The notes under the pieces were generated by a model that worked only from the letters and a program-made list of their open reading frames with translations, had not been told where the DNA came from and made no database searches. A DNA stretch of 64,000 nucleotides, taken from Oxytricha trifallax (Eukaryota > Ciliophora > Spirotrichea > Sporadotrichida > Oxytrichidae). The stretch spans positions 62,001-126,000 of the forward strand of contig ARYC01017312.1 in assembly GCA_000711775.1 (NCBI GenBank), in the 5' to 3' direction. Both the position numbers and the translations under genes were made by a program. Below, piece after piece: positions 46,838 to 58,016 of the stretch (within the stretch, counting starts at the first letter, position 1; the number at the start of each line of letters is the position of its first letter).

Positions 46838-47582
46838 ATGAGCAAAGCATTTGAGTGTGAGGAGTGCAACTATCGATACAGTACCCGTCAAAGCTTACAT
46901 GTTCACAGGAAAAAATCCCAGGATATTCATAGAAACAGACTGTAAAAAGAGTTGATAAAGTTAGCTAATCATGATTTAAAACCCACTCATCTGATAAGCG
47001 ATCCAGTTATAGTTGAGTGCGATGTAAGAGTTAAGGAGTTGAGCTTCATAGAACATAGCTGGCTAAAGATGGAACTCTTTTTAGAGTGGTAATTATGGAC
47101 GCGCCATGGGATAGGACATGCTTGCCTCTAAAGTACGACACACTTACATATAAATAAATCAAAGAAATACCTATTGAGCTAGTTCAAGAGGAGGGTTTTC
47201 TGTTTATGTGGGTCACCAACTCTAAACCAGAGTCAGCGCTATCATGTTTTAAAAAGCATTGGCTATCGATGGGTAGAAACAATAGTGTTGGTCAAACTAA
47301 CTAAGAGAGAAACAGTCTGTAAGGGATAGGGTAAATATATTCAACATGGTTCTAAGTTGTGCATGATTGGAGTAAAAGGCCGATATGAAGCTGTAAAGTA
47401 GTTTGGAAATTCAAATCAAGCCTGAATGCAATAGTCGAAGAAACGAGAGAAGTTTCATAGAAGCCCAAAAACTTAATAAGATAGTAGAATAACTTGTTCC
47501 TAACTGCCCTTTCTTAGAAATATTTGGAAGAAAGCATAACATAAGAAGAGGATGGACGACGATGGGGTACTAACTTCGATGA
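46838..47582 (+). pseudogene. zinc-finger MT-A70 N6-adenine methyltransferase (element I), frameshifted
   Basis: MT-A70 enzymes methylate adenine N6 in RNA or DNA; ciliate members methylate DNA. ATG 46838 starts MSKAFECEECNYRYSTRQSL, a C2H2-like finger similar to those of TBE kinases. Then come SDPVIVECDVRVKELSF and VVIMDAPWDRTCLPL, a D-A-P-W variant of the DPPW catalytic motif. EEGFLFMWVTNSKPES, SIGYRWVETIVLVKLTKRET, HGSKLCMIGVKG, EETREVSQKP and FGRKHNIRRGWTTMGYQLR follow in the order of the family, ending at TGA 47580-47582. About four one-base frame changes break the ORF. A frame that avoids TGA to about 47425 also exists but is not the conserved one. It lies just right of element H's transposase. 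Confidence 0.8.
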
Positions 47583-48928
47583 ATGTTTGATTAAAGTATG
47601 TGATTAATTATTAAATTAATTTTTTTAATTAAATCTACGTATTATATCTAAAATTATTATACTCATTATTTAAATCTAAAAAATGTAATTATATTTCAAT
47701 ATACTAAGAATTGAATTGAGCTAAGATTACATTACTTATAAAATTTATGATAAATTTGTCTCAAATTAAATCAATTGCTTAGCTATCTCAACTGTAGCCA
47801 TAGAGATTATTATGATTAATCTATAGATTTACTTATGCATTAGTATTTAAAATAGGCTAATTCTTCTTTCTACTATATTATCTTTTTATAAAATGCTTTT
47901 TATACAGTTATTTTGATAGAAATAATACCTTCAAACGTTTGTAATTCAATGGATACTTCCACTTATAGTAGATGTATGTAATTATAATTGAGGTTTATAT
48001 GTTCTAATTTTCCTTATTTATGGAGTTTCTTATTGTAAACATGATATCTTAAGTTTTAGCTTTCATAAATACATTGTTTATTTTCTTGACGATTTCTAAC
48101 TTAATTATTTATATCTTATGAAATTTGTCCATCTTATAACAAAAGAAAAAGCTAAACAATCCTTAATTAAGAAGATATTAAATGCTTCCAAAATTAATTA
48201 TTTATGAGAAGAATACTGCTTATATCTTGAGATTTGTAATAAAAACTAGGATATCTGTATATTATATAGAATCTTATTGCTAGTTAAGACTAAATTAAAT
48301 TATATATATGACTTAATGCAACTTTTATATGATTATTATCTTAATAAATATTCTCTAATTGGTAAAATTGATGTCCATTTTATAGTATTAACTTCATCTT
48401 TTCGAGTCCCAAAAGAATAATCATTATATCTAGATCATTCATTTTTTAAATAAATAATTTGAGAAGTTAATAATTAATAATATAATAAAACTTATATAAG
48501 TATGTGAAAATTGAGAGAGTAATAAAACAATTGATGAATTTATAGAAGAAATTATAATTTTGCCAATCTAAATCTTGGAATAATTAGCTTATTAATATAT
48601 TTTAAAGTTATAATTTTATTTATAAAAAAAAACTATTTTTTATAGTACTTTATTTTGGTAATAAAGCAAAGCTATTTTATAAATTAAAATAAATAAATCA
48701 ATGACAAAATCCTACTGTAATCAATATTATTACATTATAATAATCATACAATAATTTAATAATCTAATTTTCAGTAAATTATTTTCTTTATATTATTAAA
48801 TGACATTCAAAATATTATTTCTATAATAAAAGAGTAATTTTTTTGTGATAAGTAAGTTGAAAAATTACATTCAAATTCAAATTAAATATAGTATTTTAAT
48901 CATTAAGATTATAGTTAAAAGTTTAAAG
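47583..48928. other. AT-rich spacer
   Basis: AT-rich, no gene or repeat recognised; no 22-kDa or transposase sequence follows the MT-A70 gene. Confidence 0.45.
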
Positions 48929-49816
48929 ATGAAAATCATCCTCGTTCTCTCGTGCGTGATAGCCGTGGCTCAAACCGTCTTAAAAACCGACATCCTCTCA
49001 GACTTCGGAAATTCCCTCGCAAACTTCAATGCTGGTGCCTGCATCTCACTCATTGATAACAATAACAACGACAGAGATACTTGCTTGGTTGCATGCACTG
49101 AGGCCTCAGCTTACTTTACCAAGATGTTCACCTCAACTGAATACACTGACTCTAAATTCAACACACCTGAGTTCTTTTCCATTCTAGGAGACTTCAACAC
49201 CAAATTAAATGCACAAATTAATCAATTCAGACTCGTTGAGTTAATGCAAGCCTTCGACAAGAGAGATTCAGTCAAGTTGTAAAGTTCACCATTACTATGG
49301 TGTTATGAAACACACTCAATTTGAGCGAAAACTCTGAAGCAGCAGGAGAATTCTTAAGCTGTCTAGACGTATTCTCTTTAGGAGCTACTCTGGCTACAGA
49401 GATTTCCTCTAACATAATAGCAGATTAGTTCACCCAGAGCTCGACAAGAACGCTGAAGAAATTATCGCAGATATATTGGGTGTGGAAGTCTTCAGAATAA
49501 CTATCGCAGAAAATGCCCTTGTAGGTTCTTATTCAGTGCTCACCAATAGAGGAGGTCCCATACATCCAATATCCTTAATTGATGAGATAGATGAACTCTC
49601 TACTTTGCTATAAATTCCACTTTGCGCAGGTACGTAAACAGAGGTAGTGATATCGTTGCTAGTGGATTAGTCGCAAATGATTAGAGTGCTTTTTGTAGCC
49701 TCGATATTACCGCAACTAAGCTTTCAACTATTGATGCTGTATTTAAGCTAACAGAAGCAGGAAAGAATATTTTAAGCGCAGAATATAAGGGAACTCCAAT
49801 CGATCAACTATCTTGA
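48929..49816 (+). CDS. secreted hypothetical protein gene, several frames
   Basis: ATG 48929: MKIILVLSCVIAVAQT is a classic signal peptide. The first part is open to about 49278 and includes ACISLIDNNNNDRDTCLVAC and FSILGDFNTKLNAQINQFRL. Further protein-like pieces follow in other frames: LSENSEAAGEFLSCLDVFSL (about 49323-49440), VEVFRITIAENALVGSYSVL (about 49480-49610) and RGSDIVASGLVANDQSAFCS to TGA 49814-49816. GC content and codon use are strikingly different from the flanks, as in macronuclear-destined sequence. The frame changes may be tiny eliminated sequences, pseudogene decay or assembly indels. Paired Cys residues suggest an extracytoplasmic protein. Family not recognised. Confidence 0.6.
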
Positions 49817-51930
49817 TAATTAAGCATATGAAGTGTATATGTATAATTAAGGTATTCAATAATATGATAATGAATTAAGTGAATTTAATTTTACAACTTA
49901 CTTATCACAAAAAAATTACTCTTTTATATACACTTTTATTGTAGATTTACTAGTTTTTTTTTAATCTGTACTATCTTAATTTTTATTTCTATAAGTAGTT
50001 GTTAAAGATTGTCACTTTTCTTGAAATTCATTATCATAAATATTTAATTAACACCCAGATGATGTCTTTATTTGATTTATACAACAATAATTAGTATTAT
50101 TATGTAAGATTTATCATCTTTACAAGTACTTCTAATAGCCCATCATGCTTTATAAATGTTTTTTTAAAAATTAAGATTATATAGTTGGTGTTATCCTCTC
50201 AACTGATGGTTAAGTTTCATTGAATTGTTCATCTGTGTATGTTTTATCATTTTTAAATGAAATTTGTAGTTCTCATTTAGCACTCTGATGCGATGCGATT
50301 TATTGGTGAGCAATATAATTATTTATAAAGAGATTTTCGTATATTTGAGACTTAATAGCGAAACTTCATATACATTATGAAAAATCATTTCGAAACCTAT
50401 CAGACCCAGCATGTTTCAATTAGCATTGTAGTTTTAAAATGCCCTCAACTAATTATTTAATAAAAATAAGATTAATTTTCTATTAAAACTTTATTTTATA
50501 ATTTAAATAAGGAAAACTTATAACTCTAGTGATGGAAAGTTAGGTCACTCTTTATAATTTGTAACTACAAAAACATATCTAAAAATTTGATATTTTAGCA
50601 AAACTTAACTGTAGAAGTGGAGATGACATTAAAAATATCACTTAACATAGTCAGGCTTTAAAGATAAAAACAAAAAGATATTTCATTGAAATAACGTCAA
50701 CGAAGGATAATGAATAAATAATCAAGCTATTCCTCATATGTTATTTTTTTAAAAGTTAATCTTAATACTTAATTATTTTATTATTAATTTTCATTTTAAA
50801 TTAAAGTTGTCTTATAATCTTTAATAATCTTCTATGCTATTATTTTTAATGATGCATAAACAATTAATTTTATAAATATATCATTTAACATGTTTAATTC
50901 ACTGATATGGATTATATTCATAAAGTTTGATACTTCTAATTTGGAACATCCCTGAGTAATTAGTCAAATATCCTACTCTATAAACATAATAATAAATTTT
51001 TTAGTATTTGGTATGTAGATGACAAATGAGCTAAGATATTTTTAGATTAAAAGGGGTTTTAGGGAACTTAGAATCTATCTTTTTTTTTATAAAATGCAAT
51101 ATCAATAATAAAATATCCTCAATTCAATATAAAATTGAATTAAAGAAAAGAAAGTTGTATGGTACATAATATAAAAAATTATTAAAGAAAAATTCTGTGT
51201 CTTTTAGCTCAATTGTTTTAGATAAAACCTGAAATATCGGATATATATTTAGAGTAAGATCAAGAAATTTAAATATATTGAATTATTAAACAAGCTTTAC
51301 AAAACATAAATAATCTGCATATTTATTTGCAATATTAAAAAAATAATTATTCTTTACAATGTATAATTTCTTTAGTCAATGCGTATTCTACAATCAATTG
51401 ATTTATATATAAAGTACAAAAGGAAAAGAAACACGTGTCATTGAGGTATTATCTCTGAATGTTGAAATCCACAAATTTGTTACTTCTTGGTAAATATATC
51501 AAAGATTACTCAAAAGCTTTAATTACTTTAGATTTCGACATTTATTAAAATTCAAAGCAGTGAATTTTTTATAACCTCTTTTTATAATTCCCTTATAAAT
51601 ACATATTTTGATCATATTAAATAGTTACCCCATTTTATTTTTGAAATATATGATTGAATGCTTATTGAGAGGAAACATTGTAAAACAATTTCTCTATCAT
51701 TTTATAAAAAATGATTTTAGTATCACTTTAACTATCGAACTGATTGTATAAAAATTAGAGCATCACAATATTGTAGGAATACATTTAAATAAGGAAAATT
51801 AAATTAAATTAAATTATACAATATTAAATTATTGGCATATGACTTTCTTAAAACCTATACAATCACCATATTTTTCAAATAAAGTGAATTGTTTTAAATA
51901 ATAAATTAGTAATAATCAAAAATAAAAATG
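49817..51930. other. AT-rich spacer with one intron-like repeat
   Basis: AT-rich. At 50561-50598 lies copy 3 of the intron-like repeat (GTAACTACAAAAACATATC...TATTTTAG), with a short following frame. Nothing else supported. Confidence 0.4.
50561..50598 (+). repeat. conserved intron-like repeat, copy 3
   Basis: 38 nt; preceded by CTCTTTATAATTT and followed by CAAAACT, similar to the flanks of copy 2. Confidence 0.5.
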
Positions 51931-52255
51931 ATCAGACGCAGAAGTTGACTGTGCACTCACATTAAATGTAAGTTACAAAAAACATATCTAAAACTTTTAT
52001 TTTTAGTGTACCTCCTCAGTGAGACGTGTGACGACGAAAAATAAAGACTTCGCAGAGCTGCTTGATAAACAGGTTAAGGTGTTTACAAATGGAAAGATGG
52101 AAGAATTTACAAAGGAAATTATAAAGATGATGAAACGTTTTTTAGATATCCATTTTCTATTACTAAATTTACTATTACTATTATTACTAATTTATTATTT
52201 AAAACAATTCACTTTATTTGAAAAATATGATGAATATGGTACTTGTTCGATATAG
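51930..52255 (+). CDS. two-exon segment with conserved intron, copy 4
   Basis: CACTCACATTAAAT is followed by the intron-like repeat at 51968-52006 (GTAAGTTACAAAAAACATATC...TTTTTAG). The next exon reads KDFAELLDKQVKVFTNGKME followed by EFTKEIIKMMKRFLDIHFLL. It parallels the unit at 27300-27540 (same pre-intron flank, Lys/Asp/Glu-rich exon, similar FHFL end). Probably a small gene family segment; function unknown. Confidence 0.4.
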
Positions 52256-52462
52256 AATTCAAAATTAGCTGGACTTAACTATTAGCGGTACCCCTCAATC
52301 GCATCCTCAAACAAGATAACTCTACTTTAATCTTGCCATCAAATTCAACGAAACAAATCACCCAAATTAAAGTCGAATTATCTCTATCTAGTAATGCGAT
52401 AGAGGGGTACCGTCAATAGTAAAGTTCAGCTAATTTTTAATTATCTATCGAACAAGTATCAT
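52235..52462. repeat. 228-bp inverted repeat (foldback/MITE-like)
   Basis: ATGGTACTTGTTCGATATAG...GGGGTACC-type left arm (52235-52307) is inverted at 52393-52462 (e.g. AGCGGTACCCCTCAATCGCAT against ATGCGATAGAGGGGTACCG). About 70-bp arms with roughly 10 mismatches; the loop is non-coding. Confidence 0.8.
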
Positions 52463-53969
52463 ACTGCCTAGGTTTTAAGAAAGTTAACTGGCACTATAAT
52501 TATTTAATTATTAATTTAAATTAACTTTCTAAATTCAAATGTATTCCTAAAATAATATGTGTGAATTTAATGCTTTTCAAATATAAATTCTACATACAGC
52601 TTTTAATTTGAAGATATTTTTAAGATGAACAAAGACACATAAAAAATAAAAGAATATATAGACTAATTTTCAAATTTTAAGGTATAATTTATAGTGTATT
52701 TATATTTATAATTATAATTATCATTTCATAGTTTCTGCAAGATACTCAATAAAATTCTTAACTAAAACCAATGTAAAAATTACCTTACTTTAAAATACTC
52801 TAAATTAACAGCTTATTTTATATAACTATACAGTAATAGAAATAATTAAAATCAATACAAATTCTTAAATAAATTGATTAAATTAATTTACATCCAATGT
52901 TTTTCATATCCTTTTTCATAATTTTAATGTAAGATATCCTCAAAAGTTAATTTAATCTATTATGTTTAATTTTTTATCTTTTAATTTTGTTTTCTTAACC
53001 AATACTTTAAAATTCTTATTTCTTTATGTAATAATAAATTAAATATAAATATATATATATAAATATAAATAATACAATACAATATATTTTGAATAATTAT
53101 ATCTCTTTTATTATGATTAAATAATTTATTATTTTAGTATACTATATCTTGTAAATTTTAATGAATGAATTAATTTGAAAATTTATTTGTTAATAATTTG
53201 TCGTTATATGACGTAATCACTTAATTAAATTTAAATATTTTTAATTAATATCATTTATTGATGTTGCAAAGTTATTAATATCTACTTGAAGATATTATTA
53301 TCTTTGGATGAAGATTCATTTATCTAGATAACATTAATGATTCTACTGTGATGATATTATCAAAATATATGTTTTAAAAACATAATTATTTGTCAAAAAT
53401 ATTTACCTAAATAAATTCCTACTTATATTTAAAACAATATCTTATTATATTGATTGTTCTTATTATTTACAAAATCATTTTTGTTTTAAATTATATGTTT
53501 ATAGCTTGTTTTTAATAAAAATTAATTTATTCAATGTAATTCTTTAATAAGTATTTCTCAAATTTACATAGCATTTGATATTTAATGATCAATTTTAAAT
53601 TGTTATTAGAATTTTTTATGTATACATTGTATCTTTTTTAAAAATATGAAAAAAATATTAGTTCAACAATAAAACCTATTAATTCACATTCTTTGAAAGA
53701 TTATTTGTTATTTTGATGTTTCTTATTAAAATGTTTCAAAATATTATATTAAAAATATTGATGTTTTATTATTTTAGATAAGATAATGTTAAAGCTGACG
53801 TATTTAAAAGATATAAAAATATATATTTTCATATAACAAACAAAATAAAATTTTATATTAATTCGAATATACAAAAGATTAAAAGGGTTGATTGTTTTAT
53901 AATAGAGACAAAAGAAATTCAATAAAAAAATAAAACATCAAATTAAAAAATATAAAATAAAATTGAAGG
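52463..53969. other. AT-rich spacer
   Basis: Extremely AT-rich, no features recognised. Confidence 0.45.
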
Positions 53970-54099
53970 ATTCAAAACCCCAAAACCCTTTCAGTAGTTT
54001 GTTTGAGTTTTTTATTGATAAATGAAGACTATTAGTGCATACTTTATTAGGGTTTATGTAGGGGTATAATGTTTAAATATTAGTATTTTAAGTGAGTAT

Positions 54100-55106
54100 A
54101 TGCGAGGTTTAGGGTCTGTTTATGACAGTGAGTATATAGATTTATTGTTTAAGTTGCGATATGGATGTGATGAATATAGTGAATAACTCAAGCCTGTTCT
54201 GAATTATACGTCTATAGCAAGGCTACTCCATAAATCTCCAGCAACTGTGAGGTCTCACTGTCTATTAGCATTGAATTTAAAGAGATAGCAGCTTAATTCT
54301 AAGCCTAAAAGACCTCTAAAATTTTAGCAGCATCATATTGATTATCTTATTAATGATAAGACTCTTAAATACTGGGCTCATTTCTCTCTAGCCTAGAGGG
54401 CTGTGATGTTTCATCGCCAATTTCCTGAGCTTCACATATCTGCTTAATCGATAGCTAACATATATAAAAAGAACGGAATATCTTACAAGACAGTCAATCG
54501 CATTAAGAGAGTGATTGACTTTAATGTTCCATTTTATAAGACTAATTTAAATTATATATTCGATTAAATGCAGAGGTCTTAAGAGCATAATATAAAGTTC
54601 ATACACGCTGATGAAGCTGTATTTACATTCAATACATTTATATCAAGGTCTTGGTACAAGAGCTAAAGTAATATAGAAGTTTATGACTAAAAGGTTAAGG
54701 TGTAAACTCATGCTACTCTTGGTGGAATAAGTGAAGATAGTGGCCTCGAGACTTATGTTACTCACCCTCTCTCTATAAAGACTGAATAATATATTAAGTT
54801 CTTGCAATAACTCAGAGATAATTACGCTGACTAAGAGATTATTCTATTCGTTGATAACTTGTCAGTTCATAAAACTAAAGACTCAAGGAAGAATATGAAA
54901 GGCTAAATATAACACCTGTATTTAATGTTCCTTACAGCCCTTAGTTCAATGAAATCGAATTATATTGGGGGTTATTGAAAGGCCACTACAAGAAACTTCT
55001 GCTCTACCATCTGATGCACGATTTAAATATAGATACAGTTGATTTTATTAAGAGTGCTGCCAAAAGAGTCAGTGATGAGAAAGCTAAAGTGTGCGCAAGA
55101 GAATGA
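54100..55106 (+). pseudogene. TBE-E DDE transposase, one frameshift and early stop
   Basis: ATG 54100 (MRGLGSVYDSEYIDLLFKLR), closely similar to TBE-A. Triad: Asp in FIHADEAVFTF, Asp in LFVDNLSVHKT, Glu in PYSPQFNEIELYW. A one-base loss after VHKTKDS shifts the frame before the Glu. A Gly codon near the C-terminus (CAREGRFC in A) has become TGA here (55104-55106), and the usual TGA after the conserved tail is CGA. Otherwise intact, so it decayed recently. Confidence 0.9.
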
Positions 55107-55154
55107 AGATTTTGTGTTTATAAATAAGTATTAGATTTAAACGAACGAATAAGT

Positions 55155-55932
55155 TCACATATTAAATTTGCCCGTAAAGGGATTTGGCTTCTCTTTCTTT
55201 TCTTCCTCTTAAGGCTTGCTCGGGCCCATGTTTCTTCTCTAAGTGCCAGCCCCTGCATCTATGTTCATCTCGTCTTGCTTTTAGAAATCTTTGAAAAGTC
55301 TCTGACTCAATTCACGCTTTACTTGAGACTTTCTCTCTCTGTTTAATTTGCTGCGCTCTTTCATCAAGTATATAGCAGTACCAGGTTTTTCTATAAAGTT
55401 AGAAGACTAAGCTTACTTAAGATGAATGAATGCTTTTGAAGTTCCTACAGCCAAGTATCACTTATTTTAATACCTTGCTTCTCTTTTTCTTCAGGAGAGA
55501 TGCTGTATCGTTTCTTATGAGCTTCATTTAAGTACTCAGGTTTCAGAGTTGCAAGAACACCAAAGAAGAAGTTTCTCTCTGGCAACTTATTAGAGAGCTG
55601 ATGCTTTGATGGAAAGTAGAGAGCTACGTCTGGATCATTCATAGCGTGGTCATATAGGTTTGTTACTGATATTTCAGAGTAGTTAGGTATCTCTATTATC
55701 CTAACTTCATTAGACTTAAAAGCTTTTTTGACTTAACTCAGTAAGGCTTTTAAGAATGAGATTTTTGTTCCTTCCTGGGTTGGCAAGAACAATTCAACTA
55801 TGGTTAATCTATTAGTATTAGTTAAAAGTTACCTTGCTAAACCAAGTACCCATAGAGGTCCTCTTTACTTCGAAATTTTCCTATTAAATCTTGAGATTAA
55901 ATTCTCTTCATTGCATCATTCATAGACTCCAT
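55155..55932 (-). CDS. TBE-E 22-kDa-type protein, two introns, apparently intact
   Basis: ATG 55932 (MESMNDAMKRI). Intron 1 is 55798-55832 and intron 2 is 55391-55416, both with GT...AG ends and the same positions as in TBE-A. After splicing the frame runs through LFLPTQEGTKISFLKALL, VTNLYDHAMNDPDVALYFPS, PERNFFFGVLATLKPEYLN, KPGTAIYLMKERSKLNRERK and AGTQRRNMGPSKPQEEEKKE to TGA 55155-55157. This copy lets the true C-terminus of the family be read. Highly charged C-terminal third, no enzyme motif; role unknown. Confidence 0.85.
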
Positions 55933-56152
55933 CTTGCTTCCTCTTTCTAGAAATGTTAATGAAATTTAAAATTATGGATATCCATTCTAAGTTTATTAAA
56001 ATCTTACTACTAAATAGGGATGACCTACTGGAAGTCAACCTTGAAAAGATATGAGGAGAAGCATTGAAAAACTTGCTCCAAGTTTTACAGATTGATTTCC
56101 ATTTTTATCAAACTTTCTCCATTAAATTGCTCCTAATAATGTTTAATTATTT

Positions 56153-56200
56153 TAGGAGGTCCTCCAAATTAAGTTCAAACTTGATTTGGAGGACCTCCTA
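56153..56200. promoter_or_regulatory. 48-bp palindrome in TBE-E divergent spacer
   Basis: TAGGAGGTCCTCCAAATTAA at the left is mirrored by TTGGAGGACCTCCTA at the right: 23-bp arms, one mismatch, 2-bp centre. Nearly midway between the 22-kDa start (55932) and the kinase start (56404). Same family as the TBE-D palindrome. Confidence 0.65.
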
Positions 56201-56403
56201 GAGATACAAAACTTCATAAGGAGTATTTTAATTTATTAAAACGAATAAAATTCTCATAAAATATGCAAACTTACAATCTTTTATGATTAATTAATTTTCT
56301 TTCCTCTCAGCAAAGAATCTACCAGAGTGCCTTATACTCTCCTATAATAGTTTATCTCGGTATATTTTATCATTATTATAATAAAATATATCAGAAAACT
56401 AAA

Positions 56404-57854
56404 ATGAGCGCTAACCTGTTAAGAAGAGCGGTATTACTTGGATCAAGCTAATAAAAGTTATCATTGCAGCAACCATGAAAAGTAGAGACCAGAGACGCTT
56501 GTACTCAGTGGGAGCCTACTTATGACAACTTTGACCAGTCTAGCTTTGAGATTTAAATATAAATTAAGTAGGAGGTTATCAAAGAAGCTTTGCAAATTGA
56601 GGAGGAGGTTAAACAACCCGCCATAGAGCATAAATAAATAAATACCAGCCAAAGTTGACTATTAATGCGAAGAATGCAATAATTTTTTCCCTTACAAGTC
56701 AACTTATAAGAGACACTTGAGAGATATACACAACGATATGCCAAGGTTATATCTCAAGCATTAAAAGAAAGATGGGAAGTATGTCTGTGAGTTCTGTGAG
56801 AAGCCATATTCTCATACTAGAGACCTCAAAGTGCACTTAAAGAAAAAGCACAATTAAAGTTTTGTCTTTATTCATGAACCTACAGGGAATAGATTCCTCT
56901 AAAAGAGAAGATCAAGAAACCCAGTGGAGTCTCTTAGAGTTGAAGTCTAGAAGTAAGTTAAAATGAAGAAAGCAGTCAAGAACTTTCCAGTCTCTGAGAT
57001 CAATAAAATCATGGTTAAAATAGAAGCAATGAAGATTCCCATATTAAAAATCATTGACTTAGATTCTTGCCTAGAAAGCTATCTCACTCTTGAAGATAAA
57101 AGAGAGAAGAGAGTCATTACTGATGACTAATATGCTTACAAGATATATCCATTCAATTACTTCCTTGCTGATGACAAGTTCAAATGGAATTTGCAAATGA
57201 GTATTATGCTCTTTAAAAAGCAAAGTTAAATGAGTGCAGGCATATCATCTAGCTTGATGCTATTTTACTTGGTAAAGATCATGTAGCCTTCAGGCTTCCA
57301 TTACTTGAAATGACTTACAGAGAATTCTTATCTGACAATAAATGTCAGAAATAAATTGGCTAGATTGTATAGCAGATAGTTGAGGGGATTGAAGAGCTTC
57401 ACAAGCTAGGTTATGTTCATAGAGACTTAAAGCCAGAGAATATCATGTTGAATTTTCACCCTCTTAGAGTTTATATTATAGACTTCAACAGAGCTCAAAG
57501 AGTGCAAGCCTCTGCATAAGGAAATGTATACGGTACTCCTGATATTTTCCAGAGAGAGAGGATTGGAGAGATGGAGAAACTTAATGGGATATCTGGGCTC
57601 TAGCAGTAATAATAATAGAGAGCGACATGCCAAGAAACGATTACTGTAGCTGCAGAGGTGAGAGAGATTCTAAGAAAAGAATCAAACAATATCTCGATAA
57701 AAATAAAATAAATGGAGGTCTCAGAGAACTTGCATACTAAAGTATTATCAAGCCAAGCTAAGAGAATTAACAAACAATAGAAACAATCAAACATCAACTA
57801 AGAAAGATAAAATTCAGAGAACTGCCACATGACTCTAAGCTTATGTTTGTGTGA
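56404..57854 (+). pseudogene. TBE-E zinc-finger protein kinase, frameshifted
   Basis: ATG 56404, MSANLLRRAVLLGSS. Fingers: CEEC...HLRDIH and CEFC...HLKKKH. Kinase: AYKIYPFNYFLADD (ATP-binding Lys), HRDLKPEN, DFNRA in place of DFG, GTPDIF, WDIWALAVII. At least three frame changes, including an in-frame TGA near codon 25 and shifts before the first finger and near 57180. Ends at TGA 57852-57854. Closest to the TBE-A and D kinases. Confidence 0.88.
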
Positions 57855-58016
57855 AATATTTTAAAAACTCGCTTATTATACTCACTTAAATTACTAATAT
57901 TTAAACATTAAACCCATGCATAAACCCTATTAAAACCCTGATAAAGTGTGCACTAATAGTCTACTTTTATCAATAAAAAAACTCAATCAAACTACTGAAA
58001 GGGTTTTGGGGTTTTG

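Larger units (their letters stand above)
53973..58016. mobile_element. TBE-E: full-length telomere-bearing transposon
   Basis: Begins CAAAACCCCAAAACCC and ends GGGTTTTGGGGTTTTG. Terminal repeats are about 110-120 bp, with an indel of about 14 bp and scattered differences. Gene order is transposase (plus), 22-kDa (minus), kinase (plus). Flanks are ATT (53970-53972) and AAT (58017-58019), not a direct repeat. All three genes carry lesions. Confidence 0.94.

Noticed and set aside
46560..51066. A complete TBE running from the C4A2-like end at 46560 to the GGGGTTTTAGGG near 51052
   Set aside because: The inner repeats do not match, no 22-kDa or transposase gene lies between, and an unrelated secreted-protein gene is in the middle.
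6211..58016. C4A4/G4T4 runs as real chromosome ends (telomeres)
   Set aside because: Each run is internal, paired with an inverted partner 1.2-4.2 kb away and attached to transposon genes, so they are TBE termini, not telomeres.
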